From Selaginella tamariscina (Eukaryota; Streptophyta; Lycopodiopsida; Selaginellales; Selaginellaceae), in contig PUQB01000170.1 in NCBI GenBank assembly GCA_003024785.1, forward strand, positions 24,545 through 88,544: a stretch of 64,000 nucleotides of DNA, given 5' to 3'. The position numbers and the translations under genes were made by a program. Below, piece by piece: positions 44,568 to 57,267 of this stretch. The notes beneath the pieces were generated by a model. That model ran no database searches, had not been told where the DNA came from, and saw only the letters and a list, made by a program, of their open reading frames with translations. How positions within the stretch are numbered: the first letter of the stretch is position 1; every line of letters begins with the position of its first letter.

Positions 44568-44681
44568 TTACAGAGTTTCCTAGCTTTTACTCGAAATATT
44601 ATGATAAGATGATAAAAGTAAATAAAATAGATATGCAACTTATATATACTAATACACATATATATTCACATGGAAGGTGCG

Positions 44682-45585
44682 GCGGGATTAATCTCGCCAC
44701 CCCTTCAATGCCTCCTGAAAGAGTGGGCGATTAATCTTTCCACCTTTCTGGAGGCCCTGAACGGGTGTGCGGGATTAATCCCGCCACCCTTCTCGGTCTC
44801 AGAGAGAACTGAACAGGATTTATTTGGCACACCCCTTCAGGGACTCCAGAAAGGCGGCGGGATTAATCTCGCCCACCATGTAAGGGATGGTGAAATGAAT
44901 CTCGCCACCCTTCTTAGTCCCCTCCATTGGTATGTTGTAAACCTTCTACGTCTCAGACAGAAACGTTTAGGATTGGTCCGACTCACCAATGGAGGAAAAA
45001 AAAAGGGTGGCAGGATTCATCCCTCCACCAGGCATTGAAGGCTCGACAGGATTAATCCCACTGCCCAACCCCTTCCCGCAGGCCATGTGCGGCGGGATTA
45101 ATCCCGCCACCTAGGCCCTTTAGACAAGCATTTGGTAGCGGGATTAATCCCGCCGCACGCCCATGCCCTACGCGAAATCCGGCGGGATAAATACTGCCGG
45201 ATTTCGCGCAGGGCATGCGTATGCGACAGGATTAATCCCGCCGTCTAGGCCCAACACACAGGCCATGGGAGGCGGGATTAATCCTGCCGCTCTTCGGTTA
45301 GCCTCATGGGCAGCGGGATTAATCTACTGCTCATGAGGCTAACCGAATAGCCTGCTTGAAGGGCGGTGGGATTAATCCTGCCGCTCATGACCTGCATGTA
45401 GGGCCTCAGAGGCGGGATTAATCCCGCTGCCGAGCCTCTAACCATATAGTGGCGGGATTAATTCCCGCTGCCCGCGAGGCTAACCATATAGCAGCGGGAT
45501 TAATCCCGCCACTCGCAAGGCTAACCATATAGCGGCGGATTAATCCCGCCGCTCGCAGGGCTAACCAAAGAGTGGCGGGCCACTG
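44682..45585. repeat. Palindrome array L (best element copy)
   Basis: About 18-20 units, the counterpart of 2,559-3,562, with more decayed units (for example GCGGGATTAATCTACTGC). Located in the divergent interval between the ParB/methylase-like start and the rest of the centre. Confidence 0.9.
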
Positions 45586-46126
45586 CTACACACATATCTA
45601 TATCTATATGTATATGTGTGTGTAGGAGAGTGCGTGTGTGTGTAGACAAATCAGATAAAATTATACTGATACACACACATATATATATGTATATGGTATA
45701 TCGTATGTGTGTGCTAAATAAATTAAATTATACAAATACACACACACACACACACACACATATGTATATATATGTATATGTATATACATGAGTGTGCGTG
45801 TGTGTGCGAGAGATAGATAAATAAATAAAATTATACAGATACTGTACACATAATATATGTATGTATATATGTACATAGGTATATATATATATGTGTATAT
45901 GTATATCGTGTGTATGTGTGTGTGAGCGAAACAAATAAAATCATACAGATAAACAAACACACACACACACACATATATATATATAGGAGTGTGCATGTGT
46001 GTGAGAGATACAATGAACAAATCAATAAAATTATACAGATACACACACACACACGCATATATATATACAGGAGTGTGCGTGTGTGTGCGAGAAATACAAT
46101 GAACAAATCAATAAAATTATACAGAT

Positions 46127-46168
<42 letters not shown>

Positions 46169-46415
46169 GTGTGTATAGATATATATATATATATGTATAG
46201 GAGTGTGTGTGTGTGTACGAGAGATAGATAAATAAATAGAATTATACAAATATTGGTACACATAATATATGTATGTATATATGTATATAGGTATATATAT
46301 ATATATATATCGTGTATATGCGTGTGTGAGAGAAACAAATAAAATCATACAAAAAACAGGAGTGTGCGTGTGTGTGCAAGAGATAAAATTAATAAATTAA
46401 TAAAATTATACAGAT

Positions 46416-46451
<36 letters not shown>

Positions 46452-46640
46452 CTGTGTGTGTGTGTATATATATATGTATGTATATATGTATAGGAGTGTG
46501 CGTGTGTGTGTGAGAGATAGATAAATAAATTATATTATTAAGATATACACAAATATAAATGTATATGTGATTAAAAATAAATAAATAAACTCAGGAGTGT
46601 GCGTGTGTGTGTGTTAAGAGAGAGATCTCACCTGTGTGTG
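45586..46640. repeat. CA/TG and TA microsatellite block (best element copy)
   Basis: Counterpart of 3,563-4,400 with longer runs; a ~105-bp unit with AGGAGTGTGCGTGTGTGTGCG occurs twice near 45,985 and 46,075. No gene. Confidence 0.85.
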
Positions 46641-47870
46641 AGAGAGAGGGAGATCTCACAGCCGCCGCCTCCGCCGCCCTTGCTTCTTGAAACTTAAGAA
46701 TATACCTAAACCCTAAAAGGAATAGAATATATATTAACCCTAATCAAATATTCCTTCTAAGAATATACTTAAACTCTAAAAAGAATAAAAGATAAACAAA
46801 TATTCTTTATTATATTATTAGCGTGTGCGTGTGCGTGGGTGTATTAAATACACCTCAAAATAAAAATCATGCAGGGATTTAACATGTGTGTGTCCATGAG
46901 AGTGTTAAAGTTTCACGTGTAGCAATATATATATACACACATAGTATTATACACATAGACATACATACATATTAGTACATAATATTAAAGAGACAGTACA
47001 TATTATGGATCAATTGCATGGTGTGTATGTATGAGAAGAGAGACAATACATATTATGGATCATGCATGGTGTGTATGTATGAAGAAGAGAGACAGTACAT
47101 ATTATGGATATGCATGGTGTGTATGTATGAGAGAAGAGAGACAGTACATATTAACATGGATCATGCATAGTGTGTATGTATGAGAGAAGAGAGAGAGTGT
47201 TAACAAATTAAATTCATACACATTGAATATATTAGTACACATATATATGTACACACGTGTATACACACAGACATACATACATATTACATGTGTAAATTCA
47301 ATGTGTTACATAGGGTTTAGGGTTTAAGGTTTAATATTGTAACATCAGTACATATTATGGATCGTGAATCATGGCATTGTTATGTATGTATGAAAGAGAG
47401 ACAGGCTACATATTATGGATCGTGATCGTGCATGTATGTATGTATGAGAAGAGAGACAGGCTACATATTATGGATCGTGATCATGCATGGTGTGTATGTA
47501 TGAGAGAAGGGATATGCATGGTGACACTGTGTATGTATGAGAGAAAAGAGAGAGTGTTAATAAATTAAAATCATACACATTGCATATATTAGTACACATG
47601 TGTATATACATAGACATATATATATATATTACATGTGTAAATTCAATGTGTTACATACACACAGACTGAGTACATATAGATCGTTGAACATGATGAATAA
47701 AGAAGCAACATATAATTTCTCAAGTTTGGTTTAGGGCAATGTGCATGTGTGTGCATATGTGTCTCTATAAGTGCTTTAATGCGTGTGCACGTGTATATAT
47801 AAATTTATGATTGTGTTTATATATGTGTACAAAACAAACATCGAATAATTAAGAAAATAATATTAATAAA
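46641..47870. repeat. ~50-bp tandem repeats and telomere-like tract (best element copy)
   Basis: Units with TACATATTATGGATC and GTGTATGTATGAGAGAAGAG run from about 46,985 to 47,560. A TTTAGGG tract is at 47,311-47,335, with one unit mutated to TTTAAGG. No gene. Confidence 0.7.
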
Positions 47871-47879
47871 CACACTATG

Positions 47880-48560
47880 AACATATTTTAAATTATACAT
47901 AATAATATATGATTTTATCTAATATATACCATATATAGTTTTAATAATATATATTATTGATAATAAGGTTTAACACTAGAATATTCTTGAAATAATAAGA
48001 ATTTAATTGAGAAAATCCCATTAATATATACAAATGTAGATCAAGTACTGAAATAATTAATTATGATAATCATGTTTAATATTGGAATATTCTTGGAATA
48101 ATAAGAAAATAATAAAGAATATCCCATTAATATAAAGAAGATTAATTACTCAAGTAATTAAGAAAATAATATTAATATACACACTATGAACATATGTTAA
48201 ATTATACATAATAATACATCATTTTATCTAATATATAGTCATATATAGTTTTAAATATATATATTAATTTAATATTAATAATAAGGTTTAACATAGAAAT
48301 ATTCTTGAAATAATAAGAAATTAATTGAGAAAATCCCATTAATATATACAAATGTAATAATTACTAAAATAATTAAGAATAAGACTAATTTAATTATGAT
48401 AATCAGGTTTAATATTAGAATATTCTTTCAATATTAAGAAAATAATAAAGAATATCCCATTAATAGTAGGAAATGTAAATTGATTACTCAAGTAATTAAG
48501 AAAATAATAATAATAAACAGACTATGAATATATTTTAATTAATATATAATAATATATCAA
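47880..48560. repeat. ~330-bp AT-rich tandem repeat (best element copy)
   Basis: ACATATTTTAAATTATACAT at 47,881 and its relative at 48,190 give a period a little over 300 bp, matching the other copies. Confidence 0.65.
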
Positions 48561-48779
48561 TTTATTTATTGTATAAGTATATATATTTATAATATATACT
48601 TGAATATTCAGAATGTAGAATAATTACTAAAATTTTGTAATATTAAATAGCTTGAATCACTTGAAGCACATTAAATGCAATTTTAAAACACTCATTGAAA
48701 TTGGAAAGTATATATGTCAGACTTCGGTTATTTGTTTCAACTCATATTAAATTTTATTTTCTGTTCTTTTAAAAATTTC

Positions 48780-49162
48780 GAATTTTTAACATAAGTATTG
48801 TCGGTCTGACATGTAAATTTGAAAATGCATTTAATTTCCCCTCAAATTCAGATTTGGTTCTTTCTCGGCAAGGGTTTCTTCATTTCCTTATTTTTCACTC
48901 TTCAAATTTTCTTTTTCTTTATTGTGATTAGCTCAGGAGCGACATTAAATTGGGTGTGCTATTGTTTATAGGAAAGCATGGCGCCTTCAGTGCTGTTTAC
49001 AAGTAAGTATTATAAACAAATTTAGATATAGTTATAAAGATTCACTCTCTTACATTCTCTCTTAAATTTAGAATTTAGGGGTTTAGGAATGCATTAGGAT
49101 TATAATATATTCCGTTAGGGATTTATCCCGTTTAAATATACTTCTAACTTAATTTTCGGTTA
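48780..49162 (+). other. Conserved leader and putative first exon of the transposase gene
   Basis: Here an ATG is present: ATGGCGCCTTCAGTGC starts at 48,978 and meets the donor GTAAGT at 49,003. The two other copies read ACGGCG. If it is real, translation starts here and palindrome array R (49,163-49,812) is intronic. Confidence 0.35.
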
Positions 49163-49812
49163 GCCGGGGCGGCGGGATTAATCCGGCCATCTTTTTTTCG
49201 CCTCTTCGAAGTCTCTCAACTGATAAAGAGTTACCTGAATTTATTAAAAAGAGTTGTCGGTGGGATTAATCTCGCCAACCATTTTAGGAGGCAGAGAAGG
49301 GGTGGTGGGATTAATCTCGCCACCACTTCCTTGTTTTAAATATTTGTGGGCAAGATTTATCCCAAGATCTCTTTGAAATCATAGCTTCGGAGAGAGTTGT
49401 GGCGGAATTAATCCCGCCACCTATTCCTGTCGTCAAAGTTATGGGTGGGATTAATCCGCCGGTACTTCCTCGTCGGAGGGAATCTGCCATGGGATTAATC
49501 CCGCCGCCTCTCCGACGAGGAAGATCCGGGGGCGGATTAATCCCGCCGCTTCTTCCTCATCGGAGGGAGTTCGCAGCAGGATTAATCCCGCTGCTTCTTC
49601 TTCGTCGGAGGGAATCTGCGCGGGATTAATCCGCCGCCTCTCTCCGATGAGGAAGATCCGGCGGCGGGATTAATCCCGCCGACTCTCTCCGATGGGGTAG
49701 AGTCGATGGGGATTAATCCCACGATTCTCTCCGAAGGGGTAGCTTCGTTGGCGGGATTAATCCCGTCGACTCACTTGAAGGGGTAGAGTCGGCGTCGAGA
49801 TTAATCCCGCCC
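49163..49812. repeat. Palindrome array R (best element copy)
   Basis: About 14 units with recurring TCTCTCCGATG-type spacers. It is shorter than the sister array because a segment near 49,210 is missing. Confidence 0.9.
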
Positions 49813-49959
49813 ATCAGTTGTATTAATGAAGCATGAGATATTATCTTTATACATAATTATGTATTATTGCACATGCATATTATTAAGTAACCGTAGTTCA
49901 GATTTCTTAAAAATATTGCATATACAGATATCATAAATAACACAATTATTTATGTTCAG

Positions 49960-52659
49960 GACAATATGTTTAATACTGGAGATAAAGTATGTCTTCTTCG
50001 GAACAATGAGATAGTTGGCACTGGAACTGTGGAAGTTCGAGATGATAATGCATCATGTCACAATTTGCCCAAGGATCTTATGTGTACGTATGGGTGAACA
50101 CCATTTATAAGCATGTTGACATTCCAGGAATGGAATTTGAGGAGGGTTCTCCTGTATTGTGGAAATTGGATGAAGTCAAGGCTGACACAGAATATGCAGA
50201 GTCATAAACAAACAGTAGCACGAGTTTACCAGATGATGGCTTTCCTGCTGTGATGGATGAGGTGATTCTCTTTCTTCATGAGATTGAGGTTGGGAGAGGC
50301 ATCATCACAGCTATAAATCCAATGGAAGCAGTGTCAGAAGAAAAACTAGGGTCCGACTTCGTGGGTGTAGTTGTGATAGAGGTTTCACTTAATGGCACAT
50401 TGCATCCTAGTCCCTCATGAGGTGGCGAACATCTGAATTGAGACGGCAAGATGGTTCAACATATTCTGGATTGGATTTCAATAATAACAACTCGGAAGAA
50501 CAACTCATATTTGAAGAGGTTCCTTGCATTGGTCCTATTGTAAGAAAAAGGCGATTCATGGGTTGTAGATCTTCCCTTACAAGTTTCAGTAAGAGGGCAA
50601 GATGAATCCTACATCTTCCAAAAGTGTTACGAGCATTTCCACGATTGACTACTGCAAGAAAAAGTGTTGTCAGAAGGCAAACCGGAATGAAATTACCCAA
50701 TGTAGACATGTCTTTCGTACGCTCACCCAAAAGTAAAGGCATGAGTTTGTATATGCTGCACTAACTGGATGTATTGATGGAATGGCCTCGGACACAGGTT
50801 ATCAGAGTACATCCATGGTATTAATAAGGTGGCCATTTGCTTCAAAGCTTGGTACAGTATATACGGGATCCCAAAGACCACGTTTTTTTCCGTCGGAGGG
50901 ATGAGTGGCTAGATGGAGCGCGAACCTCAGTACATGGGAACACTTGCTTGGTCAAAACCCGCTCTCACATTATGGTAGTCATAAAGATACTCAAAGCTTT
51001 TGTGGAAGCAAATACAGACAGGATGCCTCACAAATGCCGAACCACAAATGCAGGGGTCAGGGAAAATCTCAAGGTTTTGCCTTCAATCTACACTCAATTG
51101 AAGCTGTGTGAACATGTGAACAAGTGCCTCAGTTTGATGGGGCTCCAAGCAATCTGCATTGGTACCTTCAACAACATATGGAATATTCATTTTAAGGATG
51201 TGGAGATTGCAAACCACTCTAGCTTTTCCAAGTGTGACACTTGTACATCATTGAAGGCTGCAGAGGCTTGTGCAAAAACCTTGGTGGAGATCACTGCCAT
51301 TCAAAAGAAGATGTAGGCCCACATGATTGCACAACAAACTTGCCGGTCTCAGTACTATGCCACCGCATGCTTTTTGTGTCACGCCCATCAGAGTACTTGT
51401 GCTTGATCCATGACAAGATGGATCATTCAAAGATCAGCATTCCAAAGCTCATTGCAACACCAAAGTGCCTTGGAATGTCATGAAACTTCTAATTTCATTA
51501 ACATGTGTGCTAACACATGAACATGGTTGTGGGTCATATGGACACTTTTCACTTCCACATTGGTCTAGCGACTCCAATTTCACTATTGGGTCGTTAGCCA
51601 TGTGTTTCAAAACCTTGAAACCCACTTACAGATAAGTCCTATCAGTGATCTCAAGGTGAAGAAACAACACCTTCAACCTTTACATAATGCTCTCATGAAC
51701 ACATCTGCACTTGAGGCTACTTGGGAATATGAGAGGCATTGTCAACAGCCTGCACAAAAAACAGATGGCCTTGTTGAGAGTTCAGGTTCAGTGGAGGGAT
51801 CTAGCTCAAATAGTGTATAGTGTCCTTAACATCAAATAAGCTTCCTCGTCATTTGCTTTTACAGATGGATAATTGTGCAGGCGAGAACAAAAATAGGTAA
51901 ATCATTTTACTTAAGGGGTTAATGCTCTTCAAAAGTGGAGAGAATGGAAAGCCACTTATCCCAGAAGGACAACCATACCTATTCCATTGAGTGCCCAGCT
52001 CAAGGAACAAGAGGTTATTATTGATGACATCAAAAAATATGTGGCATGGGTTCAAAAATCGATGCCAAAGAATTCTGATAAGGCAACTGGTTACTCAGAA
52101 CTATATAAGTATGCGATTGACTATTGGGAGATTGTTGTTCGAGAGTTGGAAGGGCCTACTGTCACAAGTGCAGAATTACAACACCCTTTTTGGCCTAAAA
52201 CAAGGTGGCGAGAGGAGATTGAAATGACATCACTAAGCACAAAACGACATAAAAGCCAGTAGTGATGTGGAAGTGCAAACCCCACACTTTGTTGGATAAA
52301 GGAACAAAAAACCTAAAGTATACTTTGATTGCTTGCAAGGATGTTCAAAATAATGATGGTTTCATTACTCCAGATGTGTTATATAATCAGCCTATTTGGG
52401 ATGGGTTAAATTATCGACACACCTGAAGTAATTACAAAAATAGTATGGTTAAGGTTGTATGGTTCAAACACAAAGAAGGCGACACGAGAAGGAGAGCGAA
52501 AGATATAATGGATGCCTAAAGAAAACATGGTCTCCTAATCAAAAAGACTCAGCATGTTTTATAAATGTTAAATCGATTCGATATGGGTGAATGCCAAGAA
52601 GCGTTGATAAAGTCACGATTAACAAAACTGCAAGGGAATGTATGTTTTCTGAAGCTTAA
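49960..52659 (+). pseudogene. DUF7869-type transposase, internally deleted
   Basis: Same gene as 7,700-10,802. It keeps the CCKKKCC-like region, HTH region, CDTC zinc motif (about 51,232) and the second Asp block MDNCAGENKN (about 51,865). A deletion of about 430 bp runs from the intron (after ACTTAAGG near 51,917) to GGGGTTAATGCTC, removing the whole GHTHEDID block. Frame shifts are also present along the first exon, and a TAG interrupts KKM (51,314). It cannot make an active enzyme. Confidence 0.7.
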
Positions 52660-54566
52660 AACAATTACAAAATTATAAAATATCATATATTTATTATTCA
52701 TAATTATTATAAACTCTTTAAATAGTTTTGCTTAACTATATAAATTTAACTATATAACTATATAAATATAAACCCTATATATGGAAGATTGACTATATTA
52801 TTATAGGATTTTGTATATATTTATATATTATTACTACTATAAATTTTTAATTAATAATGTTAATTATTAATTAACAAGGGGATTCGGTAGGTTGTTCCAT
52901 GAGATATTTTTAAATATTAATATTTTAATAACAACATCAATATTTATATAATGTACCTCTTATACTCTTCCTTAATTGTTATATTAGGCAATATATTATA
53001 TAATTTAATACTTTTTACTTTTATAATGTTATTAATTTTTGATCCATCATGTTATAATTTATTGTAGAGTCAAATACAAAACAGAATATTCTAAAAGAAT
53101 ATTCTGTTTTCAAAATAATATTTTAAAAGAATATTTTTTAATATTAAAAAATGCTAATTAAATAGTTAAAATTGCTAATTATGTCGTCCCATTTTAATTA
53201 CAACTTGCATAAATCATGTGTGGTTCATCTACATTGTTCAGACTTCGATTTGTGATAGTGAAATACACCATAAAAGAAAACACTACGGATTAATAATTAA
53301 ATTAAATTAATAATAAAATAAATTAAATTAAATATTTCTATAACATGTTTAGACTACAATGTATTTCACTAGTTTGTGGCCATAACCACACTCATACTCA
53401 TACTCTTCCTCACAAAATAACTGCCCTAGCCGCTCCTCAGCACTACCACAATCCATCTGTGATTCCATTCGATCCCTCGCAGAATATTTCCAATTTTTCC
53501 TCTCAAAATCTAATTTAATAACTTCCTTACTCAATTATTAATATTAAACTGTGGCTGGTTTATGCTACAGTGGTTTCAATGCTTCAGACGCTGTCTCTCC
53601 GTAATAATCTTTATCTGCTACAACATTCTTGATCCACTTCAACATCATCTACTTCAGTTACATGGAGCTCATGAAAATGCATTACCGTGTCTACACCATT
53701 AACATAATCTTCCACATAGTCTATAATATGGTCTTCCACTTGGTTTGTAGCATGAACCTGTATTCTCTTACGTGGTAAAGCATGTATGTGGAAATAAAAA
53801 TCAGACTTGGAAAATGAGCAACCATATTCGTCTTATTTTACTAAGCATGATTCACATTTGCAAGAATAATACTTAAAACAAACGAACCATTATGCCATTT
53901 AAAAATTAATAGACATCTATAACAAAAGCATGTATGAATAAGTCAAACCTTAAACAGCTAATTGTAGGGCTGTACATTATAACTATGTTGTAATGGTGAA
54001 CTTTTCAATACCATTCAACTGGGAGATTGTAATTGAGAACATAAGCATGATTTTCTATAACAGCTTCCCATTCAAAGAACTCTATAAAAAAATTCTTGTT
54101 TCTTCTCTATTGGTACCCACAACATATTCTTAAAGTTGAAATAATTTTCAAATGTTCTTTGCAACCTCCAGTACATTTCATCCAAATTACATTCTTTTCA
54201 ACAAGTTTTACAACTTCTTCGAAAATACTTCTCATTGAAATATCATTAGTTCAAGTGCCAATTTTTTACCATGCTCAATATTATATTAAAATAAATCATT
54301 AATAACCCTAAATGATCTGTCTTACGAATTTAATTTAATTATTCTAAAACTTATTTAATACCCTTTTATAATAAATAGAATGGTGCTTAATTTTTTGGAC
54401 CCTATTCTTCATTCAGTACTTCTCGATTTTTAATCCTTGGATTTTTTTTACTTACACTAGTCAAGATCATTTATTACATATTTTCCAGATTATTTTATTT
54501 ATATATATTTTCAATTCTCTTAAATTTATATTACACGTAGAAGTAAACACATATGCAAGTGCAACA
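52660..54566. other. AT-rich spacer with transposon right end, P450 3' flank
   Basis: Counterpart of 10,803-12,690. The right terminal repeat ends at 53,211; the rest is P450 downstream sequence. No gene. Confidence 0.6.
53188..53211 (-). repeat. Right terminal inverted repeat of the large transposon
   Basis: Read on the minus strand it begins TATGCAAGTTGTAATTAAAA, matching the left end in about 21 of 24 positions. An identical sequence ends the first copy at about 11,340-11,363. It lies about 550 bp after the transposase stop codon. Confidence 0.6.
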
Positions 54567-56400
54567 CTACCTCTTGGTGAGCTTAACAGGAAGGCCATGA
54601 ACAGGCAGTGGCATAGGATCAATACTCACTCTTTCGTTGTCCATTACTAAATGCCAGTCGTAATTTAACACTAAGTAGTGTATAAAACCAGAAACTCCAT
54701 CCTCGCAAACTCATTGCCTGGACACATACGAGGCCCTCCTCCAAATGGAGTAAACACATACGGTTCTGGTCCACTACCATCGAATCTACGTGGGTCAAAC
54801 TTCTCCGGCTCGGGGAAGTACTCGGGTTTTAACCGGGTAGTGTTAACCGTCCAATACAACTTCAATAATATAGAACAAAGTCGTGATTATAGACGTTCTT
54901 GTGTGTGTGTATATGCATACCTGCCATCCTTTGGGAATGAGATATCCGGCAAACTCGAAATCCTTTGTGGCCTTTCTGAATGAACCTTGAACTGGGGGAT
55001 ATAACCTCATGGATTCCATGGCGACTTTCCATGTCCATTTCATCTTCTTCAAGTCTTCCCAATCAAGCAAGTATTGTTGTTTCTCACTCTTGCTTTCCCT
55101 TATTTCCATATGTTCTGCACATATTCATTTATAGTCAAACACACACACACACAGATAATAAATGTGCAAGTACCTTTAAGAAGCTGTTCTTTCCAGTAAG
55201 GATTTTCAGCCAACAACTTGATGGTCATAGTAAGAGAAGATGAGTTAGTATCATGCCCTGCGAACATAACACGAGTAAATTATCCTTAATCTCAGCTGTA
55301 CTCATGAGTTTCCCATTCTCATCACATGTAGTAAGAAAAACAGAAAAAATATCCCTAGCATCATCCTTGTATCTTCTGTCTCCTTCCTCCTATTTGAAAT
55401 AACAGGATCGAGCAAATTGAATATAGTTTTCCTCGCTCTAAAGGCCTTGTAACATTTTGTACCAGGAATATTCACAGGGAAAGAGAGTAGACCCTTCACA
55501 TATTCATAAAATGGACCCCTAAGTTTCTCCTGTGATCCTTCATCCTCTAAACCCAGTAGCAGACTGCTGACTAATGAAAATGTCAAAACCTTCATTGAGT
55601 TGTATATTAAAACCTGTTCGTTCGTATTCCATTTTGATAAGTGGTTTTTAGCTATTATACTCGCCTTGGGTATGTATCTCTGTAATGCCTCTGGCTTAAG
55701 AAATGCCATGTATTGTTGCTTTAATCTCCTGTGTTCTTGTCCATTCTTGACTGCTAATGAATGCTCACCAAGTAACGCAATGGTTATCTGCATAAGTATA
55801 TTGTACTTAAATTTATATAAAAGAAAAAGAATATTTATTAATTTACTACAGGTTAAAATATAGCATAAGCACACGTGTGCCGATGTTACATGTAGGGTAG
55901 GCGTGGCACGTTGATATAGGAAATATAACCCTTATTTAAATTTAATTGTTAAATTACTAATAAATATTAAAATAAATAATTAATTAATAAATTTCTGGCC
56001 CGATCCGATATTTCCTCTAATTCATATACAAACAGTAAAATGGAAGTTCTAAGGATGCTATGTACACTTACCTTGGGCCATGCATTAACAACCAGGTTAT
56101 CTTCGTTGGAGAACAAGAACTTATTCCCGGATGGACTTGGGAAGACAACAGTCGGCTGACCAATGTGACGAGTTTTGAAGACAACACCGAACTTTGCCAT
56201 TCTCTCCTCGAAGGTGCTCGGTCTGCTCGCTCTGCCCCCACCCATTTGAATGTCTCCCCAATCAGGGGCCACCCGAATCTACCCGGAGGTACCTTGAGTT
56301 GATCTTTGTGTTTACTTCGGTACTGCCATGAGATAGTGCTTACAATAATTAAGATGCAGGAAAATAAGAATACCACTGCGAGCTCAATCGTTGAGTCCAT
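54567..56400 (-). pseudogene. CYP716-like cytochrome P450, four exons, frame-shifted
   Basis: Exons 56,400-56,072, 55,787-55,174, 55,114-54,921 and 54,859-54,567 (TAG), all with GT-AG introns. Exon 1 starts MDSTIELAVVFLFSCILIIV, a typical membrane anchor, then VPPGRFGWPLIGETFKWVG. Exon 2 holds the substrate-pocket half up to AGHDTNSSS; exon 3 has MESMRLYPP (ExxR); exon 4 has FDPRRF and [10 protein letters not shown] (haem Cys). Intact length would be about 480 residues. Differences from the sisters: 7 bp missing in exon 1 before FEERMAKFG, one base missing before AGHDT, and one A missing after the haem loop (TATAAAACC). The CYP716 family oxidises triterpenes or related terpenoids; which substrate applies is not visible. 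Confidence 0.8.
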
Positions 56401-57267
56401 ATTTTTCAGACCGGCAAGAGAAAACTATTTAACATAACCAAGGAATTCCTTTTCTAATCTTCAGGAATCCAGTGTTAGCTAGGGACAAAATGTAACAGCG
56501 TTTCATTGTATTCTTGTATTGATCATGATCTCACCGATAGTACAAGAGTCAAGGAACCACATGAAAGAGTATTTACTAATATTGTAACTAATAATGATTT
56601 CTTTAAGTAACCAGAGTTAAAAATATATTGCCGATGTAAATTGCTTATATTTAAAAGAAAAAAGAAAAAGAAGAAGAAAAAAAACTGCTTCTGTTACACC
56701 GTGTATAAAGGGCGTATTTCATTTTTGCAGCCCACCTGTCGCATTTGAAATATTAATATATTACCTAATGTATTTGTTTTAAATTAAGGATAACTAAGTC
56801 TTATTTAACTGTTAAATATTTATATAATATTTTTCTTGAACTCTATACTCTCTTGTAGCTGCCTGCTATTTTATGTATCATTTGTTGTATTTTATAATCC
56901 AGCTAAATTTCAGCTAAATTTCAGCCATATTGATTGATATGATGTTAAAATATATGTGCAAGAATAAGGTCTGTAAAGGCGTATAAGTTATGAAGGCTAG
57001 AGTTAAAAATATATTGTCGATATCGAAGCCAACACCGTATAAAATAATGGGTTCTTTTTCTTTCATTTTTGGCAGCCCATGTGTACACGTGTCATTGCTA
57101 CATTGAAGTTGAAATAAAAACAGTACTAACAAAATGTAAGTAAATATATATGCACATTAGGCATACACAAACACACCCAATACACTTTACGATTATGCTT
57201 CCAAATGAGTAAATTATGGTCTTAAACTGCTTGTTCAAATGCACGCAATCACACTGCACTGAAACTG
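56401..57267. other. P450 upstream region
   Basis: AT-rich, probably promoter and 5' flank. It matches 36,969 onward at first, then differs. No gene or firm motif. Confidence 0.4.

Larger units (their letters stand above)
39567..53211. mobile_element. Large DNA transposon, best copy: TIRs, ParB/methylase-like and NIF-like genes, palindrome arrays, DUF7869-type transposase
   Basis: Both ends carry a 24-bp imperfect terminal inverted repeat (39,567-39,590 and 53,188-53,211), matching at about 21 of 24 positions and starting TATGCA(C/A)GTTGTAA. Between them lie, left to right, a NIF phosphatase-like gene and a ParB/methylase-like gene (both minus strand), palindrome array L, microsatellites, ~50-bp and ~330-bp tandem repeats, palindrome array R and a transposase gene (plus strand). 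The same order is kept, with losses, in the inverted copy at 24,386-34,472, and the same ends recur at 2,481-2,494, 11,350-11,363 and 34,459-34,472. I could not define a target-site duplication. The transposase lacks about 430 bp around its third catalytic region, so this copy is not autonomous. The transposase type is recognised from motifs; the assembly of these parts into one element is inference. Confidence 0.6.

Noticed and set aside
44632-44644. TATGCAACTTATA as the left end of a smaller 8.6-kb transposon
   Set aside because: It matches the right end over only about 11 of 13 bases, and its flanks are also shared between copies. The 24-bp match at 39,567 is much better.
53338-53540. Short minus-strand frame (MSKEVIKLDFERKNW) also at 11,482-11,691
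   Set aside because: It is present in both P450 flanks, but the two loci are recent duplicates, so conservation means little; no domain is visible.
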